The position numbers and the translations under genes are program-made. This document shows, piece after piece, positions 30,429 through 35,359 of a stretch of 35,359 bases of DNA (position 1 is its first letter; each line of letters opens with the position of its first letter). The notes under the pieces were generated by a model that saw only the letters and a list, made by a program, of their open reading frames with translations, was not told where the DNA came from and did no database searches. The stretch is from Neobacillus vireti. GTDB lineage: Bacteria > Bacillota > Bacilli > Bacillales > Cytobacillaceae. The stretch spans positions 1-35,359 of the forward strand of contig NZ_LDNB01000011.1 in assembly GCF_001026695.1 (NCBI RefSeq), read 5' to 3'.

Positions 30429-30652
30429 GATAGATAAAATAAACGGAGATTTTCCGGTTAGACTGCAGAATAGTGCTCGGTTCGGGGGTAATAAGCGGAG
30501 AGTTTCCGATTAAGCAAAGCAAGCTTACCCATTTTCACGTTTTTCGAGTCAATAGTCGGAATCCTTCCGTCTATTTACGCTATTTTCAGTGCTATTACCT
30601 AATTAAGAGAAATTTCTCCGCTTATTTATCAAACTCGCTTTAGCATCTAATG
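30429..30652. repeat. MITE-like element with inverted ends
   Basis: The left end GATAAAATAAACGGAGATTT and the right end GAAATTTCTCCGCTTATTTA are imperfect inverted repeats. Internal copies of AAGCGGAGAGTTTCCG-like sequence occur. Similar ATAAACGGAGAG sequence is at about 18069. It has no ORF. Confidence 0.55.
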
Positions 30653-30696
30653 AACTTCTCCAACTTACGGGTGGTTTTGTGAAAAAAGAAAATTTA

Positions 30697-30734
30697 AAAA
30701 AGGCTTAGAGAAATTTGCATCTCTAAGCCTTTTT
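30697..30734. terminator. Strong, possibly bidirectional terminator
   Basis: AGGCTTAGAGA (30701-30711) pairs with TCTCTAAGCCT (30720-30730), flanked by A-run and T-run. No intact gene ends here, so it may mark a lost gene. Confidence 0.85.
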
Positions 30735-30903
30735 GACTGTGAATTATGCTGTGAAGTTTGTGTGATTTGCTAGGATAGAAAAGGAAACGAAACTATTGAG
30801 GAGAGCAGAATTTGCAATATCTTGTCCACAAAAAGATGATCCCCTTTTCCCCTGTAAAAATTGAAACAACCGATGTTAATTGAGAAGGTCTATTTAAGAA
30901 CAA

Positions 30904-30940
30904 TTCGGAAAAACCTTCTAGAAAATAGGAAAACCACCCT
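30904..30940 (+). pseudogene. Remnant related to the 41-residue ORF
   Basis: TTCGGAAAAACCTTCTAGAA then AATAGGAAAACCACCCT closely matches the segment of the 28822 ORF encoding FRKNVLEDRKTTP. No start, RBS or N-terminal half remains. Confidence 0.6.
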
Positions 30941-31063
30941 ACATTTAATTGACTTTTTTATATAAAAAGAATTCATTTATACATAATTTCGAAATGCAAA
31001 TAATTGTCTTTATTTTTCGATAAATAAATAGGATAATGTAAAAAAAAGGATAGGAGTGAAAGA

Positions 31064-31234
31064 ATGAAGGTTTCGAATCTCTTTCATTACGGTGGGTTAG
31101 TTTTAATTATTATTGGATTCCTAAGACAATCGTTCGAAAAAAATGATTATAATCTTGTTTTAATAGGAATATGTCTTCAAGTCATAGGGTTAATCTTTTA
31201 TTACATTAATAAATATAAAAATAATAAAATATAA
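31064..31234 (+). CDS. 56-residue two-TM small membrane protein
   Basis: ATG 31064 with AGGAGTG 5 nt upstream. The peptide begins MKVSNLFHYGGLVLIIIGFL, has a short charged turn (RQSFEKNDYN) and a second hydrophobic helix LVLIGICLQVIGLIFYYI with a basic tail. The hairpin topology, good RBS and terminator immediately downstream support a real gene. No family recognised. Confidence 0.65.
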   Translation: MKVSNLFHYGGLVLIIIGFLRQSFEKNDYNLVLIGICLQVIGLIFYYINKYKNNKI

Positions 31235-31257
31235 GGGGGCAGACCCCCACTCATAAA

Positions 31258-31283
31258 CCCTCATAAATAAGATTTTATGAGGG
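31258..31283 (+). terminator. Terminator-like hairpin after the 56-residue gene
   Basis: CCCTCATAAA (31258-31267) pairs with TTTATGAGGG (31274-31283). A second hairpin with CTAACC / GGTTAG and a TTTTTATTTT run follows at 31305-31340. The preceding GGGGGCAGACCCCCA is a further short palindrome. Confidence 0.7.
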
Positions 31284-31762
31284 GACTTAATAAGCAATAG
31301 CCATCTAACCTTCCATTTTTATCTCGGTTAGTTTTTATTTTCATTAATATTTCGAAGTTCCTTTTATGTAAGTCGGTAAGTCGGTACCCAGATAAATAGA
31401 GGCATACACTCTATCAAATAATATATTTTGGCTAATCCTTTTTCAGACTAAGCAATAAGACAATATTGAGCAATATGTTCATAACGGTAAATAAGGGGTT
31501 ACGAAAGCTGGATAAGTTTACAATACTGAGAAGGATAAAGAATATTAAAGGTAAAGGGTTCATATTGGAAAAGCCCCCCATTTCATTCACTGAATAGTGA
31601 GTAATTCTAAGGGTATTGTATGCTCATTTACTGAAGTATGTTCATCTTTTTATTTCAAATTCCGGTGCCTGTCACCCCTGTCCCTCACAAGTCTAGGTAT
31701 CATGTTAATTCAACAGGGAAGAATGCGGTTGGTGCAAGACCCAAATTATATTCGCCTTTTGA

Positions 31763-31791
31763 AGAGCTAACATTTAGGTTGGCTCTTTTTC
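31763..31791 (+). terminator. Intrinsic terminator without an obvious gene
   Basis: AGAGCTAAC (31763-31771) pairs with GTTGGCTCT (31778-31786) with one G-T pair, followed by TTTTT. It could be an attenuator before the gene at 31905 or a relic. Otherwise 31341-31904 has no supported gene. Confidence 0.75.
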
Positions 31792-31904
31792 GTTATGGAA
31801 AAATGTTAAATATTTCATTTTTCGCGTGTAATATAGAGGGATTATTTCCGTATTGGTCGAAATAAACGGAAGACCTGCTATATAAGTAGAAAGAGGGAAT
31901 AATT

Positions 31905-32798
31905 TTGCTTAAACATTGGATTATAGGCTTATTATTGTTGGGAATTGCTTTACTTGGTTTTTCATACGTAACTGCACAGAAACAACAATCACGGTAGCAA
32001 CTGCCTATTGGTTATGACAGCAAAATAAACGAATTTTCCGGAACTAATGCCGGGATTAAAGATTTTATTCTTCGACAAGCCAATGGTGCATTCAGTACCG
32101 GCCCTTTAGGATTTGATTATCTGAAAAGCGATGTGGATAATATGATTCTATCCTTGCAAACGTTCACCGATGAAATGGAAAGAACGTCAACTCCAACGTC
32201 ATACAAACAGGCACATAAGGACTTGCAGCATTCCTATCAGAATTTCCTTGACGCATTAACTGTTTATCAAAAGGCAATTAACAAAGAAGGCATTACCACT
32301 TCAAATATTATGGGGGTGATTACTGCTTACCCACAAATTACACAAGCTTCAGAAGAGTGGTATACCATTTATAAAGAAAGATTGGCATTTCAGAAGAATC
32401 TAGCGAATAGCCAATTTACTGCTTTAGGAAACTTGCAGGATCAAAGATTATATAGTATTGAAACGCTCTCCCGTAATAATGGAACGCTAGAATCCATTAG
32501 GTCCAATCTGCTTCCATGGGTTGATAAAAAAGATTATAGTGGCGTAGAAAAGATTCAGAGTAACCTGGTTCATACCCTTCCAAGTTTTATTTTCTATATG
32601 AATATAATAAAAGTCCCAGAACCTTATTCGATCGCGCACCAGAACCTTCTTAGTACATATGAGAATTTCTATAACTTAATAAAAGATACTAAATTTCAGC
32701 AAATTAACGATGAATACCTAGAAAAATTAAGAGGTAGTTACGAGGATATTAAGAAAGCTTCCGAAGAATGGGATTTAGTGTTGGAACAGCAATCATAA
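31905..32798 (+). pseudogene. Membrane-anchored helical protein gene with an internal TAG
   Basis: The frame starts at TTG 31905 (AGAGGG upstream) with a signal anchor, LKHWIIGLLLLGIALLGFSY, then TAQKQQSR and a TAG at 31995-31997. It continues in frame QLPIGYDSKINEFSGTNAGI for another 267 codons. The extracytoplasmic part is almost all helical, with repeated LQHSYQNF- and LLSTYENF-type motifs and two similar halves ending EEWYTIYKE and EEWDLVLEQQ. The stop is a point change or an error, since the rest of the frame is intact. A deleted copy is at 26640-26987. No family recognised. Confidence 0.75.
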
Positions 32799-32803
32799 TT
32801 TTA

Positions 32804-33300
32804 ATCCGGTGCCTGCCAGCTCTCGACAAACTTTTTAGCGGTTTGAAGGTTTAAATATAGCATTAGTGCCCACTTAAGCCGTTATCAATCAAACGTTTAT
32901 TTAACTGACAAAATTTTTAGCAGTGAAAGCCGTGGAATCCCCAAATAGAGGGTATCGTGACCCATTTAATCAAACGTTTGATTTATTTTTAAGAAAGGGA
33001 TTGTATCGAGGAGTGTCATTTCTTGAAGAGAGAAAGTTATCATGCTGGACCGATTCAGATAATAAACCAACTTTCGCTAATTATTTTTCAAATTATAGCG
33101 GGAAATCGTTGATCTCACTGGCTTACACAGCCTTTTAAATAAACGTTTGATTAAGTGACAAAATTTTTGCCTGCTTAAACGCAATAATCCTTATCTGTCG
33201 CGGTTTGTAGCAAATTTAAATAAACGTTTGTATGGTTCAGCCTATTGAGAAAATTGGTGAATGAACACAAATTTGTGGGTTTTTAGATTTTTTTAAACTG
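32804..33300. repeat. Palindrome-array element, copy D
   Basis: It begins CCGGTGCCTGCCAGCTCTCG and carries cores at 32891, 32972, 33141 and 33222 (spacings 81, 169 and 81 bp). It is followed without interruption by the 64-residue gene and repeat E, so it is the least disturbed full copy, about 1.15 kb to 33968. Confidence 0.92.
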
Positions 33301-33352
33301 ACGTTGTGAATTCCGATGCCACTGTCACCGCCCTGATTTTATCGGGAATAAA

Positions 33353-33394
33353 GAGTCAGTCCGCCGCCGCTTTAATGCATCGGGGGACTGACTC
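33353..33394 (-). terminator. Hairpin downstream of the 64-residue gene in element D
   Basis: GAGTCAGTCC (33353-33362) pairs with GGACTGACTC (33385-33394), matching the hairpin at 12299-12335. The T-run is weaker here (TTTATT). Confidence 0.75.
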
Positions 33395-33404
33395 TAAATT
33401 TTAA

Positions 33405-33599
33405 TCATTTAGTGCTTGGAGTTAGTAATAGTTTTTTTGCCTTTTTTGCAGCCTCTTTAGGAGTACGTCCATATTCAATAACCATTCTGTTACCAGAGCG
33501 TGCCATGACCTTAATCCCTTTGATTTTGCTTTTATGATTGTAAAAAACACGATACAGTACGCCATCCTCTTCATAATCGTACCCCGTTGGAACTTTCAT
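33405..33599 (-). CDS. 64-residue hypothetical protein, cargo of element D
   Basis: Homologue of 12347-12541: MKVPTGYDYEEDGVLYRVFY, the identical SKIKGIKVMARSGNRMVIEY segment, then EAAKKAKKLLL. The differences (A3V, I14V, I21N, N51T-type changes) keep the frame. The ATG follows AAAGGTAGTG. It faces the palindrome array and is bounded by repeat E upstream and a hairpin downstream. Two intact copies in diverged elements argue that the protein is selected. Function unknown. Confidence 0.72.
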   Translation of the reverse strand: MKVPTGYDYEEDGVLYRVFYNHKSKIKGIKVMARSGNRMVIEYGRTPKEAAKKAKKLLLTPSTK

Positions 33600-33694
33600 T
33601 CACTCACTACCTTTCTTCTGATACTGGTTATGTTCTTCAATATCATGAAAAACCCTTGTGAATATTTTGTTAAAGATGTTGTTGATCCTCTTTT

Positions 33695-33968
33695 CGTTTT
33701 TCTTTAGTGGCAGATTTCGACCTGTTTTTTAAGGATATGGAACATGAAGTTTAGGATTGAAGCGGGTTTAGGTTATTTTCAAACAATCGTTTAATTAGAT
33801 GTGGAAAAGATGGGAATTAATAGGATTGTGCAAGTTCGCGTGAATTAAGTAATATTTTGCAAATAAGCAGGTTATTATCTTTAAATTTCCCCGGCAATTC
33901 TCGACAGTTTTCTTTTCAGACGTTCAGGCGAAATTCTTATGGATCAATATCTCGCTGCTATTTTAATC
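33695..33968. repeat. Repeat E, copy 2
   Basis: Matches 14869-15148, including TGCAAGTTCGCGTGAATTAA and CGGCAATTCTCGACAGTTTT. It holds a degenerate palindrome (ACAATCGTTTAATTAGA at about 33783) and a truncated one (TTTTAATCAATCTGC) at its right end. The region 33969-34150 has no gene. Confidence 0.85.
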
Positions 33969-34151
33969 AATCTGCAATAATAGTGAGCTTGGCCAAGCTG
34001 CCACATGCACCATCTAGTTATTAAGGTACGGGATAATGAGGTATCCAATTCTGAAGATATAGTGTCTAGGCCATTTTCTATCGAAGGCTGTAGTAATTGA
34101 TGAATGTATGGATTTTATCAACATTTGGGAAGTAATTGAAGACGGGTAAAA

Positions 34152-34181
34152 TTGTTCGGTATATATATATTTGGGTACTAT
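34152..34181 (+). promoter_or_regulatory. Candidate promoter of the MarC-family gene
   Basis: TTGTTC (34152-34157), 18-bp spacer, TACTAT (34176-34181), 54 bp before the TTG start. Confidence 0.5.
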
Positions 34182-34234
34182 ATAAAAATGATCTTGAAAA
34201 TTATTTATTTTTATCTAGAGAAGGAGGAAACAGT

Positions 34235-34852
34235 TTGATCGCTCTACTTCTAAAAGTGATAATATCGTTTTTTGCTATTATGAACCCGATAGGAAATATA
34301 CCGATTTTTATCTCCCTTACTAATGGTTATTCCCAGCAGCAAAAGAAACGTACTGCAAGGAAAGCCGCCATTGTTTCTTTGTGTATCCTGACAGGATTTC
34401 TTTTACTTGGTAAATTTATATTTGCTATGTTTGGCATCACTATTCATGCATTTCGGATAGCAGGGGGAATTCTAATTTTTGGAATTGCCTTTAACCTTTT
34501 GCATGCCAAAACATCAAAAGCGCAGACTCCCCACTCTGAAGAGAAAGAGGAAGCAGAATTAAAAGAGGATATATCTATTACTCCCCTTGCATTGCCTATT
34601 ATGGCTGGCCCTGGAACAATCGCAACTGTCATGACACATGCACATTCGCATCATCTTTCAAATTTAATTATCGTTTTTGTGAGTTTTTCACTGGTTCTCG
34701 CACTTTCTTTTGTCCTATTTTCCTATTCAAGTCCGATTATTGCCAAACTCGGTCAAGGGGGACTGAACATTATTACAAGATTAATGGGTCTAATTCTTGC
34801 TGTTATTTCCATTCAGATGATTGCAGAAGGTATAAAGGGTCTCTTTCCTTAA
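34235..34852 (+). CDS. MarC-family integral membrane protein
   Basis: 205 residues from TTG 34235 (RBS GAAGGAGG); the longer in-frame version has no RBS. Six hydrophobic segments are visible. The first contains the family motif FFAIMNPIGNIPIFISL; the fourth contains ITPLALPIMAGPGTIATVMT, the second MarC hallmark. A His-containing loop (HAHSHHLS) and a Glu/Lys-rich cytoplasmic loop (HSEEKEEAELKEDI) lie between. Despite the name, MarC proteins are not shown to cause multidrug resistance; their transport role is undefined. Confidence 0.92.
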   Translation: MIALLLKVIISFFAIMNPIGNIPIFISLTNGYSQQQKKRTARKAAIVSLCILTGFLLLGKFIFAMFGITIHAFRIAGGILIFGIAFNLLHAKTSKAQTPHSEEKEEAELKEDISITPLALPIMAGPGTIATVMTHAHSHHLSNLIIVFVSFSLVLALSFVLFSYSSPIIAKLGQGGLNIITRLMGLILAVISIQMIAEGIKGLFP

Positions 34853-34908
34853 TCCGGTGCCTGTGCGTTGCGCCCCAAAAAGTGTACACTATAAAACCGG
34901 ATCTATTA

Positions 34909-34947
34909 AAAGGAATCAGTGATAATTTAAATCACTCTGGTTCCTTT
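34909..34947. terminator. Hairpin after the MarC-family gene
   Basis: AAAGGAATCAGTGAT and ATCACTCTGGTTCCTTT form an imperfect long stem followed by CTCCTT. The sequence just before it, CCCCAAAAAGTGTAC (34873-34887), resembles the ACTTTTTGGGG end of IS3-family elements read leftwards, so this hairpin may lie inside the insertion sequence. Confidence 0.5.
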
Positions 34948-34970
34948 CTCCTTCCCATCTTTTTGCAGTG

Positions 34971-35029
34971 TCTCAGAACCCTGGGTGCCTGTAAAGGAAG
35001 GCACTTGACAGACCCCCAGGGTTCTGAGA
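34971..35029. repeat. Perfect 15-bp inverted repeat inside the IS end region
   Basis: TCTCAGAACCCTGGG (34971-34985) and CCCAGGGTTCTGAGA (35015-35029) are exact reverse complements. The loop contains a GTGCCTGTA...ACTTGACAG dispersed-repeat-like core. Confidence 0.85.
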
Positions 35030-35078
35030 ATTAGTCTGTAAGATGCGAAGGAGAAAGACTAGCCCTGTGGGCTGTCTC

Positions 35079-35359
35079 TTAACACGCTGCCGCATATTGT
35101 TTGGGTGTTTTATAACCTAAAACCCCTTGTATTCGATTATGATTGTAATAGTCAATATAATCATGAATAATCTGTTTAGCTTCATCTATATTCTTTATAT
35201 TTTTCAGTTGTTTACGTTCTGATTTTAAAAAGGAGAAAAAGCTTTCTGCACAGCATTATCAAGTGCATTTGCCTTTCTGGACATGCTTACAATGATGGTA
35301 TGTTCATTCATTAATTCTTTCCATCTATTTGATCGATAGGGCATCCCTCTATCAGAATG
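35079..35359 (-). pseudogene. IS3-family transposase (orfB, DDE), frameshifted and cut by the window edge
   Basis: The minus strand encodes the DDE-domain end: HSDRGMPYRSNRWKELMNEH, IVSMSRKANALDN, then, one base out of frame, CAESFFSFLKSERKQL, IHDYIDYYNHNRIQGVLGYK and TPKQYAAAC to TAA 35081-35079. The catalytic Glu is in AESFFS. One base is missing at about DNA-CAE (near 35250). The N-terminal part and the rest of the element lie beyond the window. The right end is probably near 34870, where a TTTTTGGGG-type terminus occurs. Confidence 0.88.

Noticed and set aside
31638..31865. 75-codon plus-strand ORF
   Set aside because: It starts inside a GGTGCCTGTCACC repeat and runs across a terminator hairpin; no RBS or family resemblance.

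Overview
The window looks like the chromosome of a Bacillaceae bacterium (low GC, AAGGAGG-type ribosome binding sites, TTG/GTG starts). Lineage markers are a YpdA-type bacillithiol-disulfide reductase, a ComK-family protein, the YvrJ / DUF2922 / DUF1659 small-protein trio and an Excalibur lipoprotein. No species is claimed.

Region 1 (1-10.3 kb): a VOC-family protein, then a compact same-strand operon. The operon has a FadR-type regulator with its own promoter and dyad, a class V (kynureninase-like) PLP enzyme, a class I aminotransferase, a cyclic-amide hydrolase with a complete dinuclear metal site, a DapA-superfamily lyase and an atypical SDR. It ends with a polar amino-acid ABC transporter (lipoprotein, permease, ATPase) and an AroM-family protein. 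Together they read as regulated uptake and breakdown of an unidentified amino-acid-like or cyclic amide compound. The block lies between direct copies of a roughly 100-bp repeat.

Region 2 (10.4-17 kb): a decayed LacI-family regulator, a ribbon-helix-helix-like gene, small and broken ORFs, three XRE regulators (one frameshifted), a ComK-family paralogue and a winged-helix protein gene bracketed by AAACGTTT-centred palindromes.

Region 3 (17-24.1 kb): the YvrJ / DUF2922 (frameshifted) / DUF1659 trio, an unrecognised two-gene unit (18.2-19.8 kb), a degenerate tRNA-like element, a PD-(D/E)XK nuclease-like gene, and a MarR regulator overlapping a DUF3147 gene.

Region 4 (24.3-35.4 kb): ypdA, a VanZ-like gene between long inverted repeats, surface lipoproteins, small membrane or toxin-like ORFs, a membrane-anchored protein gene with an internal stop and an internally deleted second copy, a MarC-family protein, and the end of a frameshifted IS3-family transposase.

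The most unusual structure is a dispersed non-coding element present four times (about 11.6, 20.1, 27.1 and 32.8 kb). Each copy has AAACGTTT-centred palindromes in a fixed 81-169-81 bp geometry. In one copy two sites have fused exactly at the core. Downstream of each array, on the minus strand, is a small ORF that belongs to one of two unrelated families. One copy, extended at its 3' end, also appears to have received a 2.2-kb insert carrying three XRE genes and the ComK paralogue. Several genes in the accessory part show single-base deletions or in-frame stops, so either this region is decaying or the assembly has indel errors there.
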